Source of the DNA: Liopterus haemorrhoidalis
Lineage: Eukaryota; Arthropoda; Insecta; Coleoptera; Dytiscidae
Assembly (NCBI GenBank): GCA_963971575.1
Contig: OZ020620.1
Span: 43,500,924-43,564,923 of the forward strand
Length of the DNA stretch: 64,000 bases
Reading direction: 5' to 3'
Shown in pieces: positions 21,640-33,629 of the stretch; positions within the stretch are counted from its first letter, which is position 1; each line of letters opens with the position of its first letter. The notes beneath the pieces were generated by a model, which saw nothing but the letters and a program-made list of their open reading frames with translations, was not told the DNA's origin and did not search any database. Made by a program: the position numbers and the translations under genes.

Positions 21640-22480
21640 AGTCGTGTTGATTTTTAGCCTCACTCACATCTTGATCTGTTTATTCTCAAGTATTTTCATG
21701 TGTCCTGTATACCAGTACTTGTTTGACCTTCGGTTAGCTGATCTCTCCAACTCTTGCGAGGTCTTCCCACTGGTCGAGGAGTAGATAGATAATACTTTAT
21801 TTATGTACCTTTCAGTTTAAATCTACATATTTGCATTATTAATTTTATATTACACATAAAAAACTATAATTATTGCTAACTAGGGTATCTTCGCTTCAAA
21901 TTCCTTCTTCTCTCCATGACACTCTTCCATCCATGTCCATCCTTGACCTGAATCACACAGCACATCTTTTCTTGTCTCTTCTTTATATTTCATTTCTCCG
22001 CAAGTCTTCAGTATGTGCTCTATGGTTTCTATTTCCTCTCCACACAACCTGCATATTCTTTGTTCATCCTTTCTCCAGTATTCGTTTTCCCTTTCCTCAT
22101 TTCTGCACCTAAATCTCGCTATTATTTTCTTCTTATCTCCGTTCATTTTTGTTTTTAGGTATTCTAGTATCTGTGTCGTCCAAGTATTTACATATTTGCC
22201 GTTATATCTGGAATTTGTTAGGCTCTCGCTTCTTTCTTGCTCTTGGACATCCCTCATTCTATCTCTTATTTCCAATGTCACATCTTGTCCTCCCAACCTT
22301 TTTATAGATATCTCCCTTGTTGAGTAGCCGTTTTATTCAAGTCTTTTTCTTCTTTTTACTTCCCATTTGGATTCAATCTTTCTTTGCTCCAATTTTCTTT
22401 CTATTTCTGCCACTGGTCGAGGAGTATTCAATCTTCCCTCCCATATCTTCCTAAACATTCTGTCCTTCTTCATCCTCATC
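21640..22480 (-). mobile_element. LINE ORF C-terminal relic with zinc knuckle, copy 1
   Basis: The minus-strand ORF 22296-21880 (138 aa) has a RYNGKYVNTWTTQILEYL stretch, IIARFRCRNEERENEYW, and a CRLCGEEIETIEHILKTC knuckle (C-x2-C-x8-H-x4-C). It belongs to the same family as 23310-23702, and as the 33206-33424 fragment, which covers a more upstream part. This is the end of a non-LTR retrotransposon polyprotein; the knuckle is thought to help bind the element's RNA. The sequence to about 22480 continues the same strand in broken frames. Confidence 0.7.
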
Positions 22481-23300
22481 ACGTGTCATATTCACTGTAA
22501 TCGTCTACCTCGCAGTTCTTACAGATTCTCCAATTACCATTAATTTGAATGTGAGCATAGATTCGGCGTAATATTTTATTTTCGAAAACTATGAGGTGTT
22601 GTCGATCTCGCTTTGTTAAAGTTTTATATCACGGAGCCATACGGGACGTACCATAGCTTGATATAATCTATTCTTGGTGTTCTTAAACAAAAGTTTCGTT
22701 TTGAAGAGAGGACCAAGTGCAAAATACGATGCATAAAAATTTCATTTGAACTACAAAAGTTTCACCATCAGTTTTAAACAATAATTTTTAAAATAAACAT
22801 TTCACGTCCTAATCCCTTGAGGACAAAGTGTTGTATATCTCTTTATTTAATGCCCCAGAGATGTCATGTATGCCCGATGACGTGACTGTGTCTGCTTCTG
22901 ACGTACACGTCACAACACATCCCTTCATTTGACGAGATAGTTGGAAAATTTATTAGCAACTTCTCCCTGACCTCACAAGATGGTAAACGACAGTAACTTT
23001 AGAGTTGCAGTAAAAAGCTTTTAAAAATTTAAGTTTACAAAATTAGATTTCTGAAATTTAATGTTTAAATTATATTTGATGTTGCTTTTATAAAAATATT
23101 GCTCTCTACTTCTTTTATTTTGTTAGATAATTTAATGTTGAGTTAAATTATATTAAAAAACTATATTTGTTTTACTCCTAAAGAAAACTTTGTTGTCTAT
23201 TTTGTTTCTTAAGGAATAAGGTGTGAAGACTTATCGACAACATAAAAGGATTTTCAATTTCTAAAACTGAACACCTCCTTAAAAGGACACTGTTCTTAAG
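22481..23300. other. No feature recognised
   Basis: No open frame or repeat end is visible. Its 5' part (to about 22720) may be decayed LINE sequence on the minus strand, but I could not follow motifs. Confidence 0.3.
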
Positions 23301-23309
23301 AACATTTAT

Positions 23310-23702
23310 TTATTTATTGATTTCAAACTTTTCCTTCTCCAAACGGTCCCTGTTCTCCGATTCCAATTCTTCACAGTTTCGAGGGTGATGTATAGTCTCC
23401 AATTTTTTCCAGCAGATCCGGCAGAGCTGATCTTCTTCCTTCATCCAGAAGCAGTACGCCTTATCCTCATTTCCACATCTGAATCTCGCTATCATCTTTT
23501 GTTCTTTCATAGGTTTTGTTGGGTACTTGGGTACTTCAGCGAGAGCCACGTGCTGGTACATCTTATTATAACGTAAATCCTTTACTCTGTCCCATTTTTA
23601 TTGTTTTTGCACGTCTCTGTCTCTTTCTATTGCCCTTACAGTTGTTCCGAGCCCTGATATTCTTCGTTTTCTGATATCTTCCGGTGTTGTGCCGTTTAAG
23701 CC
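23310..23702 (-). mobile_element. LINE ORF C-terminal relic with zinc knuckle, copy 2
   Basis: In minus orientation, RKRRISGLGTTVRAIERDRD, one stop, YNKMYQHVAL, MIARFRCGNED and CRICWKKLETIHHPRNC follow one another. It is a second member of the family at 21640-22480. The knuckle has IHHP where copy 1 has IEHI. Confidence 0.65.
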
Positions 23703-23720
23703 ATGGTTTTAGAAAGGGGC

Positions 23721-26673
23721 TATAACGTATATTACGGCCAGACTCCAGCGCTATATAGTTGGCATACGCCAGCGTCCGCTCAGCTCTCTGATCGATCGCT
23801 AAAAACCTAAATGGGGAAAAATATGAATTCCGTAACCACTGTGAAGTGACTCCAGTGGCTATCAGCTGTCCAGGGCAAGGTAGAAGGCCGCCAGCCCAGT
23901 CTAGAGGTAAATGTGACTATGCAGGGTGGTCCTGTAATTATCAATGTCGATGTGCGGCCTAAAATTTATACGGCGCCAGTCACTTCGCTTCTATTGCCCT
24001 AAATTCTGGAAGAAAAATAAAACCCCAGGGGAAGGAATAGAGTTCTCTTAATAGAAACACCAAAATTCTCAATAACTAAATTTATTAACAAAAAAATCAG
24101 TAACTAACAAATGGTAATAACAGAATAACTAATATTCGTTAAACGAATATTCAATACGCAAAATCTATAAACAAAGTAAATTATTCACTAAATGAATACT
24201 CAATACGCAAAATCTATAAACAAAATAAATTATTCACTAAATGACTACTCAATACGCAAAATCTATAACCAAAATATTAAGAATTACAAGATCAATGACC
24301 AGTTGAATATTCCCTTTTTAGTTCGGAGTACGACAAAGTTAATACAAAAAAAATAAATTATTTAATCTACGAGCAAAATATCTAAGTTAAATCCGAAATT
24401 TTAGAAACTAAGTACTCACGAGTGGCCAAAGGAAATTAAACAACTGAATCTTTAACCGGTAATTAATTACAATTTAAACTAACAACTGAATTACTTGCGG
24501 TATAAATACCCAGTAACATGTGATTGGATTACTTATGCTACAACTGCCCTAGGGCTGCGTGAACTTTTGCACAGGAATAAATTATACTTAATATAAAAAA
24601 TACTACAGTGAATAATTACGTTGAAAAATGGTAACGGTATTCCGGTTGGCAATACCGTTAGGAAAAATCCGGAAGAGGGCTAGAATCGGAAAGCCAGCGC
24701 TTTTTCGAAACCCGATTTAAATTTTTACTACAATTCTCTCGCCTTAAAACTATTGAAATCCCAATCCGTCTATTGGCAACGAAGTCGCGCTGATTCAAGA
24801 ATCCATCGTTGTCAAGAGACTGACTCGATATATCCCCTTTTACTCTTAAAAACCCGTGATACGTCAACAAAAAAATCTCCGCGAGATGCCAAAAAAAATT
24901 GACGACCACCCTACCCACTGACTCGACGGAAATGATCAAAATTTAAAAAAATATCGAGAACAAAAAAATTAAGGAAGACTGGTCAAAAAAAAATAAATAA
25001 AAAAAAACAATGCTTGTGGCCGAGGTTCTGCCCGATTGAAGTTAACGTTAATTCCTCCCAAAATAATACAAACCCGATCCTCGATAACGTGAACAGCAAG
25101 TAACACGAATACTTGACCAGTAAGTATTCAAAGTAAGGAGTAACCTGCGTGTTTGAAAGCTAATTCACAACCTCCAGTTATCAAGGAAAATACTATACAG
25201 ACAGACTGAATTTACATTACGCGGCAAAAATTTAAAATGAGCGATTCGTGAACCCAAAAATTATTGTACCTCCAAAAATAAATACGGTGGCGACACGCCC
25301 AACCGTACACGCAACAGCGTACTCAATAAATCCAAAACTATCTCAATAACTCAAAAATATCTCAAGATACAACAAAACTTGAGAAACCTCAATGCATTTC
25401 AGCTAATAATACAGTACAAAAAATAACACACACTTAATAATCATGGCCATAACTCATAAGGGTGTACCAGACGCAGCTCTACACTATTAACGTTAAGAAT
25501 CACAAAAAAAAACATCCCCAAACGGGAATTCCAATACGTTAATAGGGCAGAGTCGCTTCTGTTACAAAATTTCAAACATTTCCAAAGTATACTCAGCTGA
25601 AACACAGGAATTCTCGCAACACCCTGTAGCAACAGGTCTCAATTGATACAATAATTTTCACGCTACATCTTCCACGGATCGCTCCAAAATCGGCTCTTCA
25701 ACCCTTACACGTGGGGGACAGTATAATCTCGAAAGCAGGATCCTCGCTCGAGAAAGAATACTCAACTTAGGCCCGTCCATGTTGCCACTAAATTTACAAA
25801 ATACAGAGAAATACTTTACATTAGAACACTGAATTATTCAAAACTGATTAGCGGGTAATACTGTATAAAAGAAACATACCTCGGTGTTTTAGTGGCGAAA
25901 CGTCGTAACTCAATTGCCATCTAGGGGTAGAAAACTCTTAATTCCGACGTAAGTCGCGTTTTGCATTCCCAAAACATGATGTATCACGTGCCGTTTCCGC
26001 TTAGCGAATCCACCGGTGAACCAGCATTATCTTCTCAAATAATTTTCACAAAAACTTGTGGATTAAAATTTGGCACGTGTTACTGAGTCTCCACCCCTTA
26101 GGGAACCTCTATACTTCTTGAATTACGACATTGAAGAGACAAAATGGCATATAACATTCCATTATATATGCCCCCCCTTCACCACTTCCACCTTTCCTAC
26201 AACTGTCTGATGGACACTAGACTCACGTGGGCAAAACCACGTGACTCAGACAGTTATCAAAAATGACAACATTCTTTTTTATCGGCGTTAAAAAATCACG
26301 AATGTCAACATTGTAGTTTATTACAAGTTGTAAGTATGTTCCTTATATACGTAATACACGCTAATAGTCTGTATTTTCCAGGTTCTAATGAAGTATTCAT
26401 ACTCCAAAATGCAAAAGAATGTGATTATTCCCATGTGTCAAAATGACATAACCTAAAAGTTTTTGACAGAATACGAGAATTCAGATGTTAATTTATATTT
26501 CTGTAGCAAGAACGGCTACTTTTAAGTAGATTGTCAGGAGGCTAGTCAGTTGTTTCGCACAAATACACAATACTGTATCCTTTAGTGAGAATAGCATAAG
26601 TTTTTGTACGTTAAGGTAGGTCAGTGTAAGTTAGTTTTATAAGCAGTGTTGTCAGCTAGAATAGGCCGTAACA
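23721..26673 (-). repeat. 3' LTR of the LARD-like element (2953 bp)
   Basis: On the minus strand it begins TGTTACGGCC and ends GTAATATACGTTATA, so it has TG...TA ends instead of TG...CA. A short inverted repeat (TGTTACGGCC / GGCCGTAATA) lies near the ends. The 93-aa and 63-aa open frames in it recur identically in the other LTR and show no known motif. Confidence 0.92.
24151..24297. repeat. 49-bp tandem repeat, three units, inside the LTR
   Basis: TCAATACGCAAAATCTATAA starts at 24151, 24200 and 24249, giving a period of exactly 49 bp with small differences. The same array sits at 28856-29002 in the other LTR. Repeats of this kind in LTRs can be enhancer-like, but that is inference. Confidence 0.85.
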
Positions 26674-26688
26674 ACTCCCCCTTTGCTT
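26674..26688 (-). promoter_or_regulatory. Polypurine tract
   Basis: The minus strand reads AAGCAAAGGGGGAGT directly before the 3' LTR start TGTTACGG. This position and composition fit the plus-strand DNA priming site of LTR retrotransposons. Confidence 0.75.
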
Positions 26689-28340
26689 AAAAAGAGACGC
26701 GGGTCTCTAAAGACCCCGTATCTTTATACTAAATTGCATTCGCACGAAACAATCGCTCCAAAAAAAAACTATCAATAAACTATTTACAATTCTATCCTAC
26801 TTACATCCTAAATAGTGGAACACACGGAATTCCTAACTAATTAGGGGTGGCGTTCGCGAAGACGCGGAAACAGCCACGGGAGGCAAGGTAGTTGCTGCAG
26901 ACAACGAAGACAAGGTGCTAATGTGCAAAACGCACAGACGGGTATTATCACCAACAGGCCATGGAGGTGATAATATTGCCAACAAGGCAAGGAGGACGAG
27001 TAGGTTTGACGTCGCGCACACTGCGGATAAGCTCCAGCGAAAAACTAACGGCAGTCGGCGCCCTACAAAAAAAGGTTGGATTCCACTATTTCCTAACTAA
27101 CTTTATACAACTACGAACTAGCTAAATCTATGCAACGCACTCATAATCTTAACTAAACCATTCACGAAGGGAATCTATCTCACACAAAAAGAAAGCCTAA
27201 CTGACACGCGTACCGACCTAACTGTCCTACGCTCACTTCTACGTACTTAACTTCAACTCCAAAATACAAAGCGTTATTCACAAACGCACTAATAACTGCA
27301 ATTCTAACTTGCTATCTCAAATATCTCACCCAAAAATACGGGATTTCTCAAAACGACAACCAACTGACACGTCCGCTACGACAATTCCTACTTAACTCAA
27401 AAACGATCTGACAAACGCATTAACAACAGTGAATTTCTCTATATTCAACTTACTAGATCTGATTCGGTCCTGACCCGTGTACTCTAGGTCACGTCCAAAA
27501 TATTTCCTAACCAGGAATCAAATATTGTACAACAAAAATCGCGGAGCAAGTCTACTGTTCTTCTCCAATACTCTAAACCGTTGAGTGATTCTCCTGGATA
27601 AACCAGCTCGGTACATAATACCGTAAATATGAGTAAACTAATTTTCCGCTAAGCGAATCCCGTGTGAATCTCAATGGTTCGCCCTAAACTGGCTCACCAA
27701 TACAAATGTCTCTACCAGACACTGAACCCATTTGACAACCGAGTCACTCGGCTTGTCACCAATATAATTCAACATAACCAATGTTGCAATTACAATTCTA
27801 CCAACAATTGTTGCCATACAATGCAACACAAAATTTTCACAGGGATATACATTAGAGTCCTCTCACTCAATGTTACTAACAACTCAGACACAGTAACTTA
27901 CTCACTCTTACAACAAAAAAAACTATTTAGCTCATCAACTGAGACTAACTCAAAATCTAAACAATGTGTACAATATGTCGTCCAAATACCGAACAGATCA
28001 TAGCAATACAACGACGAATAACATAGCGAAAGTAATCCAATCAACTTTTCAAACAAATAAATTAAATTTCATATTACGAGAACTCTTTAGGGTTGGGTTT
28101 AGGAACAAAAGGAATACAACCAATCAATATAAGACCCATATTTTCCTATTACACAAAAAAAATCCAAACAGCTCCAAACGGAAATAAAAATATGGTCTTC
28201 TCAAAAACAGCCCCTCTCATCTCGGGCATCCAAATACGTGATTCCTTCTCAGCAAACGCCTAAATCCACAAGCCTCACTCAGCAATATATAACGTCCTTT
28301 TCGGCAAAGGTCCGAAATACATAACGTTCCTTAACAAATG
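26689..28340 (-). other. Non-coding interior of the LARD-like element
   Basis: About 1.65 kb between the polypurine tract and the primer-site repeats. The longest open frames (109 aa at 27674-28003 on the plus strand, 73 aa at 27966-28187) show no retroviral motif and lie against the element's direction. I see no remnant of gag or pol, so this is replacement or highly decayed sequence and not a simple internal deletion with recognisable ends. Confidence 0.7.
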
Positions 28341-28414
28341 GGAGCCCCACATTGCTTAACAAATGTGAGCTCCACGTTAGTCGAGCCCCACGTTGGGTCG
28401 AGCCCCACGTTGGG
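28341..28414 (-). repeat. Tandem repeats of the primer-site region
   Basis: TCGAGCCCCACGTTGGG occurs twice head to tail (28381-28397, 28398-28414), preceded by degenerate versions ('gtgagctccacgttag' about 28365-28380 and 'gggagccccacattgc' about 28340-28355). Each unit repeats most of the primer-binding site, but only the unit next to the LTR has the complete 18-nt match. Confidence 0.85.
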
Positions 28415-28419
28415 CGCCA
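28402..28419 (-). promoter_or_regulatory. Primer-binding site for tRNA-Lys
   Basis: The minus strand reads TGGCGCCCAACGTGGGGC, 6 nt downstream of the 5' LTR end. From memory this is the standard 18-nt site for the tRNA-Lys(1,2) 3' end. It fixes the element's orientation as minus. Confidence 0.9.
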
Positions 28420-28425
28420 GAAATA

Positions 28426-31378
28426 TATAACGTATATTACGGCCAGACTCCAGCGCTATATAGTTGGCATACGCCAGCGTCCGCTCAGCTCTCTGATCGA
28501 TCGCTAAAAACCTAAATGGGGAAAAATATGAATTCCGTAACCACTGTGAAGTGACTCCAGTGGCTATCAGCTGTCCAGGGCAAGGTAGAAGGCCGCCAGC
28601 CCAGTCTAGAGGTAAATGTGACTATGCAGGGTGGTCCTGTAATTATCAATGTCGATGTGCGGCCTAAAATTTATACGGCGCCAGTCACTTCGCTTCTATT
28701 GCCCTAAATTCTGGAAGAAAAATAAAACCCCAGGGGAAGGAATAGAGTTCTCTTAATAGAAACACCAAAATTCTCAATAACTAAATTTATTAACAAAAAA
28801 ATCAGTAACTAACAAATGGTAATAACAGAATAACTAATATTCGTTAAACGAATATTCAATACGCAAAATCTATAAACAAAGTAAATTATTCACTAAATGA
28901 ATACTCAATACGCAAAATCTATAAACAAAATAAATTATTCACTAAATGACTACTCAATACGCAAAATCTATAACCAAAATATTAAGAATTACAAGATCAA
29001 TGACCAGTTGAATATTCCCTTTTTAGTTCGGAGTACGACAAAGTTAATACAAAAAAAATAAATTATTTAATCTACGAGCAAAATATCTAAGTTAAATCCG
29101 AAATTTTAGAAACTAAGTACTCACGAGTGGCCAAAGGAAATTAAACAACTGAATCTTTAACCGGTAATTAATTACAATTTAAACTAACAACTGAATTACT
29201 TGCGGTATAAATACCCAGTAACATGTGATTGGATTACTTATGCTACAACTGCCCTAGGGCTGCGTGAACTTTTGCACAGGAATAAATTATACTTAATATA
29301 AAAAATACTACAGTGAATAATTACGTTGAAAAATGGTAACGGTATTCCGGTTGGCAATACCGTTAGGAAAAATCCGGAAGAGGGCTAGAATCGGAAAGCC
29401 AGCGCTTTTTCGAAACCCGATTTAAATTTTTACTACAATTCTCTCGCCTTAAAACTATTGAAATCCCAATCCGTCTATTGGCAACGAAGTCGCGCTGATT
29501 CAAGAATCCATCGTTGTCAAGAGACTGACTCGATATATCCCCTTTTACTCTTAAAAACCCGTGATACGTCAACAAAAAAATCTCCGCGAGATGCCAAAAA
29601 AAATTGACGACCACCCTACCCACTGACTCGACGGAAATGATCAAAATTTAAAAAAATATCGAGAACAAAAAAATTAAGGAAGACTGGTCAAAAAAAAATA
29701 AATAAAAAAAAACAATGCTTGTGGCCGAGGTTCTGCCCGATTGAAGTTAACGTTAATTCCTCCCAAAATAATACAAACCCGATCCTCGATAACGTGAACA
29801 GCAAGTAACACGAATACTTGACCAGTAAGTATTCAAAGTAAGGAGTAACCTGCGTGTTTGAAAGCTAATTCACAACCTCCAGTTATCAAGGAAAATACTA
29901 TACAGACAGACTGAATTTACATTACGCGGCAAAAATTTAAAATGAGCGATTCGTGAACCCAAAAATTATTGTACCTCCAAAAATAAATACGGTGGCGACA
30001 CGCCCAACCGTACACGCAACAGCGTACTCAATAAATCCAAAACTATCTCAATAACTCAAAAATATCTCAAGATACAACAAAACTTGAGAAACCTCAATGC
30101 ATTTCAGCTAATAATACAGTACAAAAAATAACACACACTTAATAATCATGGCCATAACTCATAAGGGTGTACCAGACGCAGCTCTACACTATTAACGTTA
30201 AGAATCACAAAAAAAAACATCCCCAAACGGGAATTCCAATACGTTAATAGGGCAGAGTCGCTTCTGTTACAAAATTTCAAACATTTCCAAAGTATACTCA
30301 GCTGAAACACAGGAATTCTCGCAACACCCTGTAGCAACAGGTCTCAATTGATACAATAATTTTCACGCTACATCTTCCACGGATCGCTCCAAAATCGGCT
30401 CTTCAACCCTTACACGTGGGGGACAGTATAATCTCGAAAGCAGGATCCTCGCTCGAGAAAGAATACTCAACTTAGGCCCGTCCATGTTGCCACTAAATTT
30501 ACAAAATACAGAGAAATACTTTACATTAGAACACTGAATTATTCAAAACTGATTAGCGGGTAATACTGTATAAAAGAAACATACCTCGGTGTTTTAGTGG
30601 CGAAACGTCGTAACTCAATTGCCATCTAGGGGTAGAAAACTCTTAATTCCGACGTAAGTCGCGTTTTGCATTCCCAAAACATGATGTATCACGTGCCTTT
30701 TCCGCTTAGCGAATCCACCGGTGAACCAGCATTATCTTCTCAAATAATTTTCACAAAAACTTGTGGATTAAAATTTGGCACGTGTTACTGAGTCTCCACC
30801 CCTTAGGGAACCTCTATACTTCTTGAATTACGACATTGAAGAGACAAAATGGCATATAACATTCCATTATATATGCCCCCCCTTCACCACTTCCACCTTT
30901 CCTACAACTGTCTGATGGACACTAGACTCACGTGGGCAAAACCACGTGACTCAGACAGTTATCAAAAATGACAACATTCTTTTTTATCGGCGTTAAAAAA
31001 TCACGAATGTCAACATTGTAGTTTATTACAAGTTGTAAGTATGTTCCTTATATACGTAATACACGCTAATAGTCTGTATTTTCCAGGTTCTAATGAAGTA
31101 TTCATACTCCAAAATGCAAAAGAATGTGATTATTCCCATGTGTCAAAATGACATAACCTAAAAGTTTTTGACAGAATACGAGAATTCAGATGTTAATTTA
31201 TATTTCTGTAGCAAGAACGGCTACTTTTAAGTAGATTGTCAGGAGGCTAGTCAGTTGTTTCGCACAAATACACAATACTGTATCCTTTAGTGAGAATAGC
31301 ATAAGTTTTTGTACGTTAAGGTAGGTCAGTGTAAGTTAGTTTTATAAGCAGTGTTGTCAGCTAGAATAGGCCGTAACA
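28426..31378 (-). repeat. 5' LTR of the LARD-like element (2953 bp)
   Basis: Same length and, as far as I could compare by eye, the same sequence as the LTR at 23721-26673 with a constant offset of 4705. One mismatch was seen (30698). It would hold the promoter for minus-direction transcription, but I could not define a TATA box or start site. Confidence 0.92.
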
Positions 31379-32681
31379 GGGCGATCAACAACAACTGCGC
31401 TTTTACAAATGCTAGATTACATTTATAAAAATTTGGATAAAAATCAGCATATCCTAGTGTTGTTTCTGGACTAGTCTAAAGCTTTTGATAGACCCTATCA
31501 AAAGTTTTAGACTCTCATGAATCTCATGAATGACCCATTCATGAGATTCTTCTGAGTAAACTCGAAATTTTGGGACTGCGCGGCAAGGTTTATGATTGGC
31601 TCTTGTCATATTTAGATAATAGGATGCAATATGTTAAGATAGGTAATACAAAAATCAAGTTATTTAAGAGTAGATCAGTGTGTACCGCAAGGAAGTGTAC
31701 TTGAGTCCCTTCTATATATTTTATATGTAAATTACATTGCAGGGAATACTCTCAGCTCAGAATTTGTAGCCTTCGCTGATGACACCAAGATAATGGGCTT
31801 TGATTCTGATAGTCAAAATTTTGTTCAAAAGATTAACAACGATCTTAAAATCCTGTACAATTGGCTTGTGTCAATTGATCTACTTGTTAATGAAAGTAAA
31901 TGCAACTTTATTATATTTACTAAATGTAAAAAAGAACGCAACACAAGTCAATTAATTAAGATAAACAAATCGTTTGAACAAGTCCAGTCTATCAAAATAC
32001 TTCGAATTTATATAGACGAATGCTTAAACTGGGATGTGCATATAAATAATCTTTGCAAGAGAATATCCCAGTAATTCTGTAAAGTAAAAAACCTTGCAAA
32101 ATGTTGTAGTAAAGAAGTAGTGAGACCGTATTACTTTGGTCACATTTATTCCATTTTGTCGTATGGTTTATTATGCTGGGGTAAAAGTTCAGAGTTCAAC
32201 AGATTATTTAAAATGCAGAAAAGAATCATCAGAAATATGGTTGGGTGCTGCCCTAGAACCATTTGTGTTCCCATTTTTAAAAAGCTGAATCTATCAGGCC
32301 AGTCTTCATGTACAACAAAACTTGCCAGTTTTGGAAAATCGGTCAGATATACATACATATAATACTAGATACAAGGACAATTTAGAAATTTAGACAGTAA
32401 AATTTGCAAAAACGGTACAAAAACATACTGATGAAAAAAATGTATAACAAACTACCTGCTCACATAAAAGATAGTAGGAGAAAAAAAAAGATTATCCATT
32501 AAGAAAAGGATAGTTACATTTTAATTAGTGAGTGTTTTATAATCTAAATGAGTATCTTATGCAGCAACAATACATAAACAAACAGATTTAATATTTATAC
32601 TGACTTATTTAATTAATTAATTATTTATTTACTTAATTTGTATGTTGAGGACCATAAATGTTGTAATTTGTTATCTGTATA

Positions 32682-33000
32682 CACTCATACCTCGCTTTAC
32701 GGCCTAGATACGTTCCGGAAAAGTTGGCCTCAAAGCGAAAAGCCGTATAACGAATCAATTCCGAATTCTCAAAACCAAGATCATTTGCTAGGTTCAATAT
32801 GGTTTGTCGAAGTTCAGAAATAGAATCAACTTAAGGATCATTAGTTTTTATTCTTTCTGGCCATATTTTTTTCACATTTATTATTTTTTTGGCCGTTTAA
32901 CGAAACATTTTGGGCCGTATATCGAAAAAGTGCCATAATTAAAGAAGGCCGTTATAGCGAAAAGCCGTATAAAGAGCGGCCGTATAGCAAGGTATGAGTG
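32682..33000. mobile_element. pogo/Tigger-like MITE, 319 bp
   Basis: Inverted termini CACTCATACCTCGCTTTACG and, mirrored, GGTATGAGTG at 32991-33000, about 23 bp with two mismatches. TA lies on both sides (32680-32681, 33001-33002). The internal 'gaaaagccgtata' pieces repeat. The 'ATACCTCGNTTTACG' style end resembles pogo/Tigger elements. It sits in the 3' UTR of the split LINE. Confidence 0.8.
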
Positions 33001-33179
33001 TATTTATAATTTTATATTTATTATTTATTTATTTTTTTTATTTTAACTGTAAAATTGATATGAATAATTGACAATTTATAAACTGATTTATCCAATATTA
33101 CTTGTATGTAATCTACTGGATCAATAAATATTTTTATTATTATTTTATTTATTTATTTTTTTTATTATTTTAAATAGGC

Positions 33180-33424
33180 TAGCCTCTTTACGGTCAATTT
33201 TGTATTTAGATCCTCTTTTTTTTCTCTCTCCAACATTCTTCTAAAACTTTATTTTCTGTAGTCCGTATTTTTTCTTCGAAGATCATAGCTCTTTTAACCG
33301 TCAAAATTCTAATTTTGTCTCGCTTAATATTTTTGCTCCTGTAAATTTTCTGTTTTTTTCCTGTTCCAGCCATCCCTAGATTTCTTGTCCGTGTAACATT
33401 CTTGTTTTGTCCTCTATGCTTCAC
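33180..33424 (-). mobile_element. LINE RT downstream fragment
   Basis: The minus-strand frame has an arginine/lysine-rich stretch followed by VKRAMIFEEKIR and KVLEECWREKKK. This is the thumb-to-connection region found in the same LINE group as the zinc-knuckle fragments at 21.6-23.7 kb. It is short, and the assignment rests on those motifs only. Confidence 0.45.
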
Positions 33425-33485
33425 ACTCAGCGCATTTCTTTTGTGTTATTTTCTTTATGAGTGTTTGGTCTTCATTGAATTAGAG

Positions 33486-33548
33486 TAGTGTTTCTCAACC
33501 TTTTCTGGCATGGGTCCCCCCAAAATAACTTAAATATTGTCTGCGGCC

Positions 33549-33629
<81 letters not shown>

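Larger units (their letters stand above)
23721..31378 (-). mobile_element. Non-autonomous LTR retrotransposon with very long LTRs (LARD-like), 7658 bp
   Basis: Two 2,953-bp direct repeats bound a 1,752-bp interior, and GGGC is duplicated outside (23717-23720, 31379-31382). On the minus strand the interior starts with a primer site 6 nt after the 5' LTR (31378-28426) and ends with a purine-rich AAGCAAAGGGGGAGT just before the 3' LTR. Neither the interior nor the LTRs contain gag, protease, RT, RNase H or integrase motifs, so the element must depend on enzymes from elsewhere. A 4-bp duplication and a tRNA-Lys primer fit Ty3/Gypsy elements. I noticed a single difference between the LTRs (G at 25993, T at 30698) and no length difference, so the insertion is young. 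Confidence 0.92.
23702..33170 (+). mobile_element. LINE (Jockey/CR1-like) split by the LTR element
   Basis: The coding part is at 23702-23720 and continues at 31383. With the LTR element and one GGGC removed, the frame reads HGFRKGRSTTTALLQM, then the RT block with LVLFLD and SKAFDR (about 31455-31490). It continues to FADDTKI (catalytic box, about 31769-31790), CNFIIFTK (about 31900), RIYIDECLNWDVHI, and the post-catalytic SILSYGLLCWG (about 32150) and MQKRIIRNM. Several stops and frameshifts are present, so it was dead or has died since. The 3' end is an A/T tail with AATAAATA and (ATT)n at about 33120-33170. A MITE (32682-33000) lies in the 3' UTR. Confidence 0.8.

Noticed and set aside
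24658..24939. 93-aa minus-strand ORF repeated identically at 29363-29644, and 63-aa ORF at 25441 and 30146
   Set aside because: They are in the two LTRs, so identity only reflects the recent insertion. No motif, biased composition or start context supports a gene.
23721..31378. Interpretation as a segmental duplication or assembly error
   Set aside because: GGGC target duplication, primer site, polypurine tract and exact LINE frame repair together show an LTR retrotransposon.
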